In this document: piece by piece, positions 39,601 through 54,600 of the stretch
How the letters are laid out: each line of letters begins with the position of its first letter
How positions within the stretch are numbered: position 1 is the first letter of the stretch
From: Euwallacea fornicatus
Lineage: Eukaryota; Arthropoda; Insecta; Coleoptera; Curculionidae
DNA length: 64,000 nucleotides
Reading direction: 5' to 3'
NCBI RefSeq assembly: GCF_040115645.1
Contig: NW_027096017.1
Coordinates: forward strand, 620,001 to 684,000
Made by a program: the position numbers and the translations under genes
The notes under the pieces: model-generated
The model's input: only the letters and a program-made list of their open reading frames with translations
What the model was told of the DNA's origin: nothing
Databases searched by the model: none

Positions 39601-42600
39601 TTTGAGCATATAAAGTACTATTTTTCTTGGAAATTCAACAAGATGCAATAATGATGTGTTGTGGCATCTTCAAACTCTCGTCGAGCTGATTAATTTCACA
39701 CTTTGTTTAACAAATTTGGTCTTCATTTGCCGAAGTTATCGAGCTTCAAATTTTGAAAAGTCTCAAAAGTTGTGTGTTTGAGCACGTAAAGTACTATTTT
39801 TCTTGGAAATTCAACAAGATGCAATAATGATGTGGTGTGACATCTTAAAGATCTCGTCGAGCTGATTAATTTGACACTTTGGTTAACAAATTTGGTTCTC
39901 ATTTGCCGAAGTTATCGAGCTTCAAATTTTGAAAAGTCTCAAAAGTTGTGTGTTTGAGCACATAAAGTACTATTTTTCTTGGAAATTCAACAAGATGCAA
40001 TAATGATGTGGTGAGACATCTTAAAGATCTCGTCGAGCTGATTAATTTCACACTTTGTTTAACAAATTTGGTCCTCATTTGCCGAAGTTATCGAGCTTCA
40101 AATTTTGAAAAGTCTCAAAAGTTGTGTGTTTGAGCACGTAAAGTACTATTTTTCTTGGAAATTCAACAAGATGCAATAATGATTTGTTGTGACATATTAA
40201 AGATCTCGTCGAGCTGATTAATTTGACACTTTGTTTAACAAATTTGGTCCTCATTTGCCGAAGTTTTCAAGCTTCAAATTTTGGAAAGTCTCAAAAGTTG
40301 TGTGTTTGAGCACGTAAAGTACTATTTTTCTTGGAAATTCAACAAGATGCAATAATGATGTGGTGTGACATCTTAAAGATCTCGTCGAGCTGATTAATTT
40401 GACACTTTGGTTAACAAATTTGGTTCTCATTTGCCGAAGTTATCGAGCTTCAAATTTTGAAAAGTCTCAAAAGTTGTGTGTTTGAGCACATAAAGTACTA
40501 TTTTTCTTGGAAATTCAACAAGATGCAATAATGATGTGGTGAGACATCTTAAAGATCTCGTCGAGCTGATTAATTTCACACTTTGTTTAACAAATTTGGT
40601 CCTCATTTGCCGAAGTTATCGAGCTTCAAATTTTGAAAAGTCTCAAAAGTTGTGTGTTTGAGCACGTAAAGTACTATTTTTCTTGGAAATTCAACAAGAT
40701 GCAATAATGATTTGTTCTGACATATTAAAGATCTCGTCGAGGTGATTAATTTCACACTTTGTTTAACAAATTTGGTCCTCATTTGCCGAAGTTATCGACC
40801 TTCAAATTTTGAAAAGTCTCAAAAGTTGTGTGTTTGAGCACATAAAGTACTATTTTTCTTGGAAATTCAACAAGATGCAATAATGATGTGTTGTGGCATC
40901 TTCAAATTCTAGTCGAGCTGATTAATTTCACACTTTGTTTAACAAATTTGGTCCTCATTTGCCGAAGTTATCGAGCTTCAAATTTTGAAAAGTCTCAAAA
41001 GTTGTGTGTTTGAGCACGTAAAGTACTATTTTTCTTGGAAATTCAACAAGATGCAATAATGATGTGGTGAGACATCTTAAAGATCTCGTCGAGCTGATTA
41101 ATTTCACACTTTGTTTAACAAATTTGGTCCTCATTTGCCGAAGTTATCGACCTTCAAATTTTGAAAAGTCTCAAAAGTTGTGTGTTTGAGCACATAAAGT
41201 ACTATTTTTCTTGGAAATTCAACAAGATGCAATAATGATGTGTTGTGGCATCTTCAAATTCTAGTCGAGCTGATTAATTTCACACTTTGTTTAACAAATT
41301 TGGTCCACATTTGCCGAAGTTATCGAGCTTCAAATTTTGAAAAGTCTCAAAAGTTGTGTGTTTGAGCACATAAAGTACTATTTTTCTTGGAAATTCAACA
41401 AGATGCAATAATGATGTGGTGAGACATCTTAAAGATCTCGTCGAGCTGATTAATTTCACACTTTGTTTAACAAATTTGGTCCTCATTTGCCGAAGTTATC
41501 GAGCTTCAAATTTTGAAAAGTCTCAAAAGTTGTGTGTTTGAGCACGTAAAGTACTATTTTTCTTGGAAATTCAACAAGATGCAATAATGATTTGTTGTGA
41601 CATATTAAAGATCTCGTCGAGGTGATTAATTTCACACTTTGTTTAACAAATTTGGTCCTCATTTGCCGAAGTTATCGACCTTCAAATTTTGAAAAGTCTC
41701 AAAAGTTGTGTGTTTGAGCACATAAAGTACTATTTTTCTTGGAAATTCAACAAGATGCAATAATGATGTGGTGAGACATCTTAAAGATCTCGTCGAGCTG
41801 ATTAATTTGACACTTTGGTTAACAAATTTGGTTCTCATTTGCCGAAGATATCGAGCTTCAAATTTTGAAAAGTCTCAAAAGTTGTGTGTTTGAGCACGTA
41901 AAGTACTATTTTTCTTGGAAATTCAACAAGATGCAATAATGATGTGTTGTGGCATCTTCAAACTCTAGTCGAGCTGATTAATTTCACACTTTGTTTAACA
42001 AATTCGGTCCTCATTTGCCGAAGTTATCGAGCTTCAAATTTTGAAAAGTCTCAAAAGTTGTGTGTTTGAGCACATAAAGTACTATTTTTCTTGGAAATTC
42101 AACAAGATGCAATAATGATGTGTTGTGGCATCTTCAAACTCTCGTCGAGCTGATTAATTTCACACTTTGTTTAACAAATTTGGTCTTCATTTGCCGAAGT
42201 TATCGAGCTTCAAATTTTGAAAAGTCTCAAAAGTTGTGTGTTTGAGCACGTAAAGTACTATTTTTCTTGGAAATTCAACAAGATGCAATAATGATGTGGT
42301 GTGACATCTTAAAGATCTCGTCGAGCTGATTAATTTGACACTTTGGTTAACAAATTTGGTTCTCATTTGCCGAAGTTATCGAGCTTCAAATTTTGAAAAG
42401 TCTCAAAAGTTGTGTGTTTGAGCACATAAAGTACTATTTTTCTTGGAAATTCAACAAGATGCAATAATGATGTGGTGAGACATCTTAAAGATCTCGTCGA
42501 GCTGATTAATTTCACACTTTGTTTAACAAATTTGGTCCTCATTTGCCGAAGTTATCGAGCTTCAAATTTTGAAAAGTCTCAAAAGTTGTGTGTTTGAGCA

Positions 42601-45600
42601 CGTAAAGTACTATTTTTCTTGGAAATTCAACAAGATGCAATAATGATTTGTTGTGACATATTAAAGATCTCGTCGAGCTGATTAATTTGACACTTTGTTT
42701 AACAAATTTGGTCCTCATTTGCCGAAGTTTTCAAGCTTCAAATTTTGGAAAGTCTCAAAAGTTGTGTGTTTGAGCACGTAAAGTACTATTTTTCTTGGAA
42801 ATTCAACAAGATGCAATAATGATGTGGTGTGACATCTTAAAGATCTCGTCGAGCTGATTAATTTGACACTTTGGTTAACAAATTTGGTTCTCATTTGCCG
42901 AAGTTATCGAGCTTCAAATTTTGAAAAGTCTCAAAAGTTGTGTGTTTGAGCACATAAAGTACTATTTTTCTTGGAAATTCAACAAGATGCAATAATGATG
43001 TGGTGAGACATCTTAAAGATCTCGTCGAGCTGATTAATTTCACACTTTGTTTAACAAATTTGGTCCTCATTTGCCGAAGTTATCGAGCTTCAAATTTTGA
43101 AAAGTCTCAAAAGTTGTGTGTTTGAGCACGTAAAGTACTATTTTTCTTGGAAATTCAACAAGATGCAATAATGATTTGTTGTGACATATTAAAGATCTCG
43201 TCGAGGTGATTAATTTCACACTTTGTTTAACAAATTTGGTCCTCATTTGCCGAAGTTATCGACCTTCAAATTTTGAAAAGTCTCAAAAGTTGTGTGTTTG
43301 AGCACATAAAGTACTATTTTTCTTGGAAATTCAACAAGATGCAATAATGATGTGTTGTGGCATCTTCAAATTCTAGTCGAGCTGATTAATTTCACACTTT
43401 GTTTAACAAATTTGGTCCTCATTTGCCGAAGTTATCGAGCTTCAAATTTTGAAAAGTCTCAAAAGTTGTGTGTTTGAGCACGTAAAGTACTATTTTTCTT
43501 GGAAATTCAACAAGATGCAATAATGATGTGGTGAGACATCTTAAAGATCTCGTCGAGCTGATTAATTTCACACTTTGTTTAACAAATTTGGTCCTCATTT
43601 GCCGAAGTTATCGACCTTCAAATTTTGAAAAGTCTCAAAAGTTGTGTGTTTGAGCACATAAAGTACTATTTTTCTTGGAAATTCAACAAGATGCAATAAT
43701 GATGTGTTGTGGCATCTTCAAATTCTAGTCGAGCTGATTAATTTCACACTTTGTTTAACAAATTTGGTCCACATTTGCCGAAGTTATCGAGCTTCAAATT
43801 TTGAAAAGTCTCAAAAGTTGTGTGTTTGAGCACATAAAGTACTATTTTTCTTGGAAATTCAACAAGATGCAATAATGATGTGGTGAGACATCTTAAAGAT
43901 CTCGTCGAGCTGATTAATTTCACACTTTGTTTAACAAATTTGGTCCTCATTTGCCGAAGTTATCGAGCTTCAAATTTTGAAAAGTCTCAAAAGTTGTGTG
44001 TTTGAGCACGTAAAGTACTATTTTTCTTGGAAATTCAACAAGATGCAATAATGATTTGTTGTGACATATTAAAGATCTCGTCGAGGTGATTAATTTCACA
44101 CTTTGTTTAACAAATTTGGTCCTCATTTGCCGAAGTTATCGACCTTCAAATTTTGAAAAGTCTCAAAAGTTGTGTGTTTGAGCACATAAAGTACTATTTT
44201 TCTTGGAAATTCAACAAGATGCAATAATGATGTGGTGAGACATCTTAAAGATCTCGTCGAGCTGATTAATTTGACACTTTGTTTAACAAATTTGGTCCTC
44301 ATTTGCCGAAGTTTTCAAGCTTCAAATTTTGAAAAGTCTCTAAAGTTGTGTGTTTGAGCACGTAAAGTACTATTTTTCTTGGAAATTCAACAAGATGCAA
44401 TAATGATTTGTTGTGACATATTAAAGATCTCGTCGAGCTGATTAATTTGACACTTTGGTTAACAAATTTGGTTCTCATTTGCCGAAGATATCGAGCTTCA
44501 AATTTTGAAAAGTCTCAAAAGTTGTGTGTTTGAGCACGTAAAGTACTATTTTTCTTGGAAATTCAACAAGATGCAATAATGATGTGTTGTGGCATCTTCA
44601 AACTCTAGTCGAGCTGATTAATTTCACACTTTGTTTAACAAATTCGGTCCTCATTTGCCGAAGTTATCGAGCTTCAAATTTTGAAAAGTCTCAAAAGTTG
44701 TGTGTTTGAGCACATAAAGTACTATTTTTCTTGGAAATTCAACAAGATGCAATAATGATGTGTTGTGGCATCTTCAAACTCTCGTCGAGCTGATTAATTT
44801 CACACTTTGTTTAACAAATTTGGTCTTCATTTGCCGAAGTTATCGAGCTTCAAATTTTGAAAAGTCTCAAAAGTTGTGTGTTTGAGCACGTAAAGTACTA
44901 TTTTTCTTGGAAATTCAACAAGATGCAATAATGATGTGGTGTGACATCTTAAAGATCTCGTCGAGCTGATTAATTTGACACTTTGGTTAACAAATTTGGT
45001 TCTCATTTGCCGAAGTTATCGAGCTTCAAATTTTGAAAAGTCTCAAAAGTTGTGTGTTTGAGCACATAAAGTACTATTTTTCTTGGAAATTCAACAAGAT
45101 GCAATAATGATTTGTTGTGACATATTAAAGATCTCGTCGAGCTGATTAATTTGACACTTTGTTTAACAAATTTGGTCCTCATTTGCCGAAGTTTTCAAGC
45201 TTCAAATTTTGGAAAGTCTCAAAAGTTGTGTGTTTGAGCACGTAAAGTACTATTTTTCTTGGAAATTCAACAAGATGCAATAATGATGTGGTGTGACATC
45301 TTAAAGATCTCGTCGAGCTGATTAATTTGACACTTTGGTTAACAAATTTGGTTCTCATTTGCCGAAGTTATCGAGCTTCAAATTTTGAAAAGTCTCAAAA
45401 GTTGTGTGTTTGAGCACATAAAGTACTATTTTTCTTGGAAATTCAACAAGATGCAATAATGATGTGGTGAGACATCTTAAAGATCTCGTCGAGCTGATTA
45501 ATTTCACACTTTGTTTAACAAATTTGGTCCTCATTTGCCGAAGTTATCGAGCTTCAAATTTTGAAAAGTCTCAAAAGTTGTGTGTTTGAGCACATAAAGT

Positions 45601-48600
45601 ATTATTTTTCTTGGAAATTCAACAAGATGCAATAATGATGTGTTGTGGCATCTTCAAATTCTAGTCGAGCTGATTAATTTCACACTTTGTTTAACAAATT
45701 TGGTCCACATTTGCCGAAGTTATCGAGCTTCAAATTTTGAAAAGTCTCAAAAGTTGTGTGTTTGAGCACATAAAGTACTATTTTTCTTGGAAATTCAACA
45801 AGATGCAATAATGATGTGGTGAGACATCTTAAAGATCTCGTCGAGCTGATTAATTTCACACTTTGTTTAACAAATTTGGTCCTCATTTGCCGAAGTTATC
45901 GACCTTCAAATTTTGAAAAGTCTCAAAAGTTGTGTGTTTGAGCACATAAAGTATTATTTTTCTTGGAAATTCAACAAGATGCAATAATGATGTGTTGTGG
46001 CATCTTCAAATTCTAGTCGAGCTGATTAATTTCACACTTTGTTTAACAAATTTGGTCCACATTTGCCGAAGTTATCGAGCTTCAAATTTTGAAAAGTCTC
46101 AAAAGTTGTGTGTTTGAGCACATAAAGTACTATTTTTCTTGGAAATTCAACAAGATGCAATAATGATGTGGTGAGACATCTTAAAGATCTCGTCGAGCTG
46201 ATTAATTTCACACTTTGTTTAACAAATTTGGTCCTCATTTGCCGAAGTTATCGAGCTTCAAATTTTGAAAAGTCTCAAAAGTTGTGTGTTTGAGCACGTA
46301 AAGTACTATTTTTCTTGGAAATTCAACAAGATGCAATAATGATTTGTTGTGACATATTAAAGATCTCGTCGAGGTGATTAATTTCACACTTTGTTTAACA
46401 AATTTGGTCCTCATTTGCCGAAGTTATCGACCTTCAAATTTTGAAAAGTCTCAAAAGTTGTGTGTTTGAGCACATAAAGTACTATTTTTCTTGGAAATTC
46501 AACAAGATGCAATAATGATGTGTTGTGGCATCTTCAAATTCTAGTCGAGCTGATTAATTTCACACTTTGTTTAACAAATTTGGTCCTCATTTGCCGAAGT
46601 TATCGAGCTTCAAATTTTGAAAAGTCTCAAAAGTTGTGTGTTTGAGCACGTAAAGTACTATTTTTCTTGGAAATTCAACAAGATGCAATAATGATGTGGT
46701 GTGACATCTTAAAGATCTCGTCGAGCTGATTAATTTGACACTTTGGTCAACAAATTTGGTTCTCATTTGCCGAAGTTATCGAGCTTCAAATTTTGAAAAG
46801 TCTCAAAAGTTGTGTGTTTGAGCACATAAAGTACTATTTTTCTTGGAAATTCAACAAGATGCAATAATGATGTGGTGAGACATCTTAAAGATCTCGTCGA
46901 GCTGATTAATTTCACACTTTGTTTAACAAATTTGGTCCTCATTTGCCGAAGTTATCGAGCTTCAAATTTTGAAAAGTCTCAAAAGTTGTGTGTTTGAGCA
47001 CGTAAAGTACTATTTTTCTTGGAAATTCAACAAGATGCAATAATGATGTGGTGTGGCATCTTCAAACTCTAGTCGAGCTGATTAATTTCACACTTTGTTT
47101 AACAAATTCGGTCCTCATTTGCCGAAGTTATCGAGCTTCAAATTTTGAAAAGTCTCAAAAGTTGTGTGTTTGAGCACATAAAGTACTATTTTTCTTGGAA
47201 ATTCAACAAGATGAAATAATGATGTGGTGAGACATCTTAAAGATCTCGTCGAGCTGATTAATTTGACACTTCGTTTAACAAATTTTGTCCTCATTTGCCG
47301 AAGTTATCGAGCTTCAAAGTTTGGAAAGTCTCAAAAGTTGTGTGTTTGAACACGTAAAGTACTATTTTTCTTGGAAATTCAACAAGATGCAATAATGATG
47401 TGTTGTGGCATCTTCAAACTCTCGTCGAGCTGATTAATTTCACACTTTGTTTAACAAATTTGGTCCTCATTTGCCGAAGTTATCGAGCTTCAAATTTTGA
47501 AAAGTCTCAAAAGTTGTGTGTTTGAGCACGTAAAGTACTATTTTTCTTGGAAATTCAACAAGATGCAATAATGATGTGGTGTGGCATCTTCAAACTCTAG
47601 TCGAGCTGATTAATTTCACACTTTGTTTAACAAATTCGGTCCTCATTTGCCGAAGTTATCGAGCTTCAAATTTTGAAAAGTCTCAAAAGTTGTGTGTTTG
47701 AGCACATAAAGTACTATTTTTCTTGGAAATTCAACAAGATGAAATAATGATGTGGTGAGACATCTTAAAGATCTCGTCGAGCTGATTAATTTGACACTTC
47801 GTTTAACAAATTTTGTCCTCATTTGCCGAAGTTATCGAGCTTCAAAGTTTGGAAAGTCTCAAAAGTTGTGTGTTTGAACACGTAAAGTACTATTTTTCTT
47901 GGAAATTCAACAAGATGCAATAATGATGTGTTGTGGCATCTTCAAACTCTCGTCGAGCTGATTAATTTCACACTTTGTTTAACAAATTTGGTCCTCATTT
48001 GCCGAAGTTATCGAGCTTCAAATTTTGAAAAGTCTCAAAAGTTGTGTGTTTGAGCACGTAAAGTACTATTTTTCTTGGAAATTCAACAAGATGAAATAAT
48101 GATGTGTTGTGGCATCTTCAAACTCTAGTCGAGCTGATTAATTTCACACTTTGTTTAACAAATTTGGTCCACATTTGCCGAAGTTATCGAGCTTCAAATT
48201 TTGAAAAGTCTCAAAAGTTGTGTGTTTGAGCACATAAAGTACTATTTTTCTTGGAAATTCAACAAGATGAAATAATGATGTGTTGTGGCATCTTCAAACT
48301 CTAGTCGAGCTGATTAATTTCACACTTTGTTTAACAAATTTGGTCCTCATTTGCCGAAGTTATCGACCTTCAAATTTTGAAAAGTCTCGAAAGTTGTGTG
48401 TTTGAGCACATAAAGTACTATTTTTCTTGGAAATTCAACAAGATGCAATAATGATGTGTTGTGGCATCTTCAAACTCTAGTCGAGCTGATTAATTTCACA
48501 CTTTGTTTAACAAATTTGGTCCACATTTGCCGAAGTTATCGAGCTTCAAATTTTGAAAAGTCTCAAAAGTTGTGTTTGAGCACGTAAAGTACTATTTTTC

Positions 48601-51600
48601 TTGGAAATTCAACAAGATGCAATGATGATGTGGTGAGACATCTTAAAGATCTCGTCGAGCTGATTAATTTCACACTTTGTTTAACAAATTTGGTCCTCAT
48701 TTGCCGAAGTTATCGAGCTTCAAATTTTGAAAAGTCTCAAAAGTTGTGTGTTTGAGCACGTAAAGTACTATTTTTCTTGGAAATTCAACAAGATGCAATA
48801 ATGATGTGGTGTGACATCTTAAAGATCTCGTCGAGCTGATTAATTTGACACTTTGGTCAACAAATTTGGTTCTCATTTGCCGAAGTTATCGAGCTTCAAA
48901 TTTTGAAAAGTCTCAAAAGTTGTGTGTTTGAGCACATAAAGTACTATTTTTCTTGGAAATTCAACAAGATGCAATAATGATGTGGTGAGACATCTTAAAG
49001 ATCTCGTCGAGCTGATTAATTTCACACTTTGTTTAACAAATTTGGTCCTCATTTGCCGAAGTTATCGAGCTTCAAATTTTGAAAAGTCTCAAAAGTTGTG
49101 TGTTTGAGCACGTAAAGTACTATTTTTCTTGGAAATTCAACAAGATGCAATAATGATTTGTTGTGACATATTAAAGATCTCGTCGAGCTGATTAATTTGA
49201 CACTTTGGTTAACAAATTTGGTCCTCATTTGCCGAAGTTATCGACCTTCAAATTTTGAAAAGTCTCGAAAGTTGTGTGTTTGAGCACATAAAGTACTATT
49301 TTTCTTGGAAATTCAACAAGATGCAATAATGATGTGTTGTGGCATCTTCAAATTCTAGTCGAGCTGATTAATTTCACACTTTGTTTAACAAATTTGGTCC
49401 TCATTTGCCGAAGTTATCGAGCTTCAAATTTTGAAAAGTCTCAAAAGTTGTGTGTTTGAGCACATAAAGTACTATTTTTCTTGGAAATTCAACAAGATGC
49501 AATAATGATGTGTTGTGGCATCTTCAAATTCTAGTCGAGCTGATTAATTTCACACTTTGTTTAACAAATTTGGTCTTCATTTGCCGAAGTTATCGAGCTT
49601 CAAATTTTGAAAAGTCTCAAAAGTTGTGTGTTTGAGCACGTAAAGTACTATTTTTCTTGGAAATTCAACAAGATGCAATAATGATGTGGTGTGACATCTT
49701 AAAGATCTCGTCGAGCTGATTAATTTGACACTTTGGTCAACAAATTTGGTTCTCATTTGCCGAAGTTATCGAGCTTCAAATTTTGAAAAGTCTCAAAAGT
49801 TGTGTGTTTGAGCACATAAAGTACTATTTTTCTTGGAAATTCAACAAGATGCAATAATGATGTGGTGAGACATCTTAAAGATCTCGTCGAGCTGATTAAT
49901 TTCACACTTTGTTTAACAAATTTGGTCCTCATTTGCCGAAGTTATCGAGCTTCAAATTTTGAAAAGTCTCAAAAGTTGTGTGTTTGAGCACGTAAAGTAC
50001 TATTTTTCTTGGAAATTCAACAAGATGCAATAATGATTTGTTGTGACATATTAAAGATCTCGTCGAGCTGATTAATTTGACACTTCGTTTAACAAATTTT
50101 GTCCTCATTTGCCGAAGTTATCGAGCTTCAAAGTTTGGAAAGTCTCAAAAGTTGTGTGTTTGAACACGTAAAGTACTATTTTTCTTGGAAATTCAACAAG
50201 ATGCAATAATGATGTGTTGTGGCATCTTCAAACTCTCGTCGAGCTGATTAATTTCACACTTTGTTTAACAAATTTGGTCCTCATTTGCCGAAGTTATCGA
50301 GCTTCAAATTTTGAAAAGTCTCAAAAGTTGTGTGTTTGAGCACGTAAAGTACTATTTTTCTTGGAAATTCAACAAGATGAAATAATGATGTGTTGTGGCA
50401 TCTTCAAACTCTAGTCGAGCTGATTAATTTCACACTTTGTTTAACAAATTTGGTCCACATTTGCCGAAGTTATCGAGCTTCAAATTTTGAAAAGTCTCAA
50501 AAGTTGTGTGTTTGAGCACATAAAGTACTATTTTTCTTGGAAATTCAACAAGATGAAATAATGATGTGTTGTGGCATCTTCAAACTCTAGTCGAGCTGAT
50601 TAATTTCACACTTTGTTTAACAAATTTGGTCCTCATTTGCCGAAGTTATCGACCTTCAAATTTTGAAAAGTCTCAAAAGTTGTGTGTTTGAGCACGTAAA
50701 GTACTATTTTTCTTGGAAATTCAACAAGATGCAATAATGATGTGGTGTGACATCTTAAAGATCTCGTCGAGCTGATTAATTTGACACTTTGGTCAACAAA
50801 TTTGGTTCTCATTTGCCGAAGTTATCGAGCTTCAAATTTTGAAAAGTCTCAAAAGTTGTGTGTTTGAGCACATAAAGTACTATTTTTCTTGGAAATTCAA
50901 CAAGATGCAATAATGATGTGGTGAGACATCTTAAAGATCTCGTCGAGCTGATTAATTTCACACTTTGTTTAACAAATTTGGTCCTCATTTGCCGAAGTTA
51001 TCGAGCTTCAAATTTTGAAAAGTCTCAAAAGTTGTGTGTTTGAGCACGTAAAGTACTATTTTTCTTGGAAATTCAACAAGATGCAATAATGATTTGTTGT
51101 GACATATTAAAGATCTCGTCGAGCTGATTAATTTGACACTTTGGTTAACAAATTTGGTCCTCATTTGCCGAAGATATCGAGCTTCAAATTTTGAAAAGTC
51201 TCAAAAGTTGTGTGTTTGAGCACGTAAAGTACTATTTTTCTTGGAAATTCAACAAGATGCAATAATGATGTGGTGTGGCATCTTCAAACTCTAGTCGAGC
51301 TGATTAATTTCACACTTTGTTTAACAAATTTGGTCCTCATTTGCCGAAGTTATCGAGCTTCAAATTTTGAAAAGTCTCAAAAGTTGTGTGTTTGAGCACA
51401 TAAAGTACTATTTTTCTTGGAAATTCAACAAGATGCAATAATGATGTGTTGTGGCATCTTCAAACTCTCGTCGAGCTGATTAATTTCACACTTTGTTTAA
51501 CAAATTTGGTCCTCATTTGCCGAAGTTATCGAGCTTCAAATTTTGAAAAGTCTCAAAAGTTGTGTGTTTGAGCACGTAAAGTACTATTTTTCTTGGAAAT

Positions 51601-54600
51601 TCAACAAGATGCAATAATAATGTGTTGTGGCATCTTCAAACTCTAGTCGAGCTGATTAATTTCACACTTTGTTTAACAAATTCGGTCCTCATTTGCCGAA
51701 GTTATCGAGCTTCAAATTTTGAAAAGTCTCAAAAGTTGTGTGTTTGAGCACATAAAGTACTATTTTTCTTGGAAATTCAACAAGATGCAATAATGATGTG
51801 GTGAGACATCTTAAAGATCTCGTCGAGCTGATTAATTTGACACTTCGTTTAACAAATTTGGTCCTCATTTGCCGAAGTTATCGAGATTCAAAGTTTGGAA
51901 AGTCTCAAAAGTTGTGTGTTTGAACACGTAAAGTACTATTTTTCTTGGAAATTCAACAAGATGCAATAATGATGTGGTGTGACATCTTAAAGATCTCGTC
52001 GAGCTGATTAATTTGACACTTCGTTTAACAAATTTGGTCCTCATTTGCCGAAGTTATCGAGCTTCAAAGTTTGGAAAGTCTCAAAAGTTGTGTGTTTGAG
52101 CACGTAAAGTACTATTTTTCTTGGAAATTCAACAAGATGCAATAATGATGTGTTGTGGCATCTTCAAACTCTAGTCGAGCTGATTAATTTCACACTTTGT
52201 TTAACAAATTCGATCCTCATTTGCCGAAGTTATCGAGCTTCAAATTTTGAAAAGTCTCAAAATTTGTGTGTTTGAGCACATAAAGTACTATTTTTCTTGG
52301 AAATTCAACAAGATGCAATAATGATGTGGTGTGACATCTTAAAGATCTCGTCGAGCTGATTAATTTGACACTTTGGTTAACAAATTTGGTTCTCATTTGC
52401 CGACGATATCGAGCTTCAAATTTTGAAAAGTCTCAAAAGTTGTGTGTTTGAGCACGTAAAGTACTATTTTTCTTGGAAATTCAACAAGATGCAATAATGA
52501 TGTGTTGTGGCATCTTCAAACTCTAGTCGAGCTGATTAATTTCACACTTTGTTTAACAAATTCGGTCCTCATTTGCCGAAGTTATCGAGCTTCAAATTTT
52601 GAAAAGTCTCAAAAGTTGTGTGTTTGAGCACATAAAGTACTATTTTTCTTGGAAATTCAACAAGATGCAATAATGATGTGTTGTGGCATCTTCAAACTCT
52701 CGTCGAGCTGATTAATTTCACACTTTGTTTAACAAATTTGGTCTTCATTTGCCGAAGTTATCGAGCTTCAAATTTTGAAAAGTCTCAAAAGTTGTGTGTT
52801 TGAGCACGTAAAGTACTATTTTTCTTGGAAATTCAACAAGATGCAATAATGATGTGGTGTGACATCTTAAAGATCTCGTCGAGCTGATTAATTTGACACT
52901 TTGGTTAACAAATTTGGTTCTCATTTGCCGAAGTTATCGAGCTTCAAATTTTGAAAAGTCTCAAAAGTTGTGTGTTTGAGCACGTAAAGTACTATTTTTC
53001 TTGGAAATTCAACAAGATGCAATAATGATTTGTTGTGACATATTAAAGATCTCGTCGAGCTGATTAATTTGACACTTTGGTTAACAAATTTGGTTCTCAT
53101 TTGCCGAAGTTATCGAGCTTCAAATTTTGAAAAGTCTCAAAAGTTGTGTGTTTGAGCACATAAAGTACTATTTTTCTTGGAAATTCAACAAGATGCAATA
53201 ATGATGTGGTGAGACATCTTAAAGATCTCGTCGAGCTGATTAATTTGACACTTCGTTTAACAAATTTGGTCCTCATTTGCCGAAGTTATCGAGCTTCAAA
53301 GTTTGGAAAGTCTCAAAAGTTGTGTGTTTGAGCACGTAAAGTACTATTTTTCTTGGAAATTCAACAAGATGCAATAATGATGTGGTGTGACATCTTAAAG
53401 ATCTCGTCGAGCTGATTAATTTGACACTTTGGTTAACAAATTTGGTTCTCATTTGCCGAAGTTATCGAGCTTCAAATTTTGAAAAGTCTCAAAAGTTGTG
53501 TGTTTGAGCACGTAAAGTACTATTTTTCTTGGAAATTCAACAAGATGCAATAATGATTTGTTGTGACATATTAAAGATCTCGTCGAGCTGATTAATTTGA
53601 CACTTTGTTTAACAAATTTGGTCCTCATTTGCCGAAGTTTTCAAGCTTCAAATTTTGGAAAGTCTCAAAAGTTGTGTGTTTGAGCACGTAAAGTACTATT
53701 TTTCTTGGAAATTCAACAAGATGCAATAATGATGTGGTGTGACATCTTAAAGATCTCGTCGAGCTGATTAATTTGACACTTTGGTTAACAAATTTGGTTC
53801 TCATTTGCCGAAGTTATCGAGCTTCAAATTTTGAAAAGTCTCAAAAGTTGTGTGTTTGAGCACATAAAGTACTATTTTTCTTGGAAATTCAACAAGATGC
53901 AATAATGATGTGGTGAGACATCTTAAAGATCTCGTCGAGCTGATTAATTTCACACTTTGTTTAACAAATTTGGTCCTCATTTGCCGAAGTTATCGAGCTT
54001 CAAATTTTGAAAAGTCTCAAAAGTTGTGTGTTTGAGCACGTAAAGTACTATTTTTCTTGGAAATTCAACAAGATGCAATAATGATTTGTTGTGACATATT
54101 AAAGATCTCGTCGAGGTGATTAATTTCACACTTTGTTTAACAAATTTGGTCCTCATTTGCCGAAGTTATCGACCTTCAAATTTTGAAAAGTCTCAAAAGT
54201 TGTGTGTTTGAGCACATAAAGTACTATTTTTCTTGGAAATTCAACAAGATGCAATAATGATGTGTTGTGGCATCTTCAAATTCTAGTCGAGCTGATTAAT
54301 TTCACACTTTGTTTAACAAATTTGGTCCACATTTGCCGAAGTTATCGAGCTTCAAATTTTGAAAAGTCTCAAAAGTTGTGTGTTTGAGCACATAAAGTAC
54401 TATTTTTCTTGGAAATTCAACAAGATGCAATAATGATGTGGTGAGACATCTTAAAGATCTCGTCGAGCTGATTAATTTCACACTTTGTTTAACAAATTTG
54501 GTCCTCATTTGCCGAAGTTATCGAGCTTCAAATTTTGAAAAGTCTCAAAAGTTGTGTGTTTGAGCACGTAAAGTACTATTTTTCTTGGAAATTCAACAAG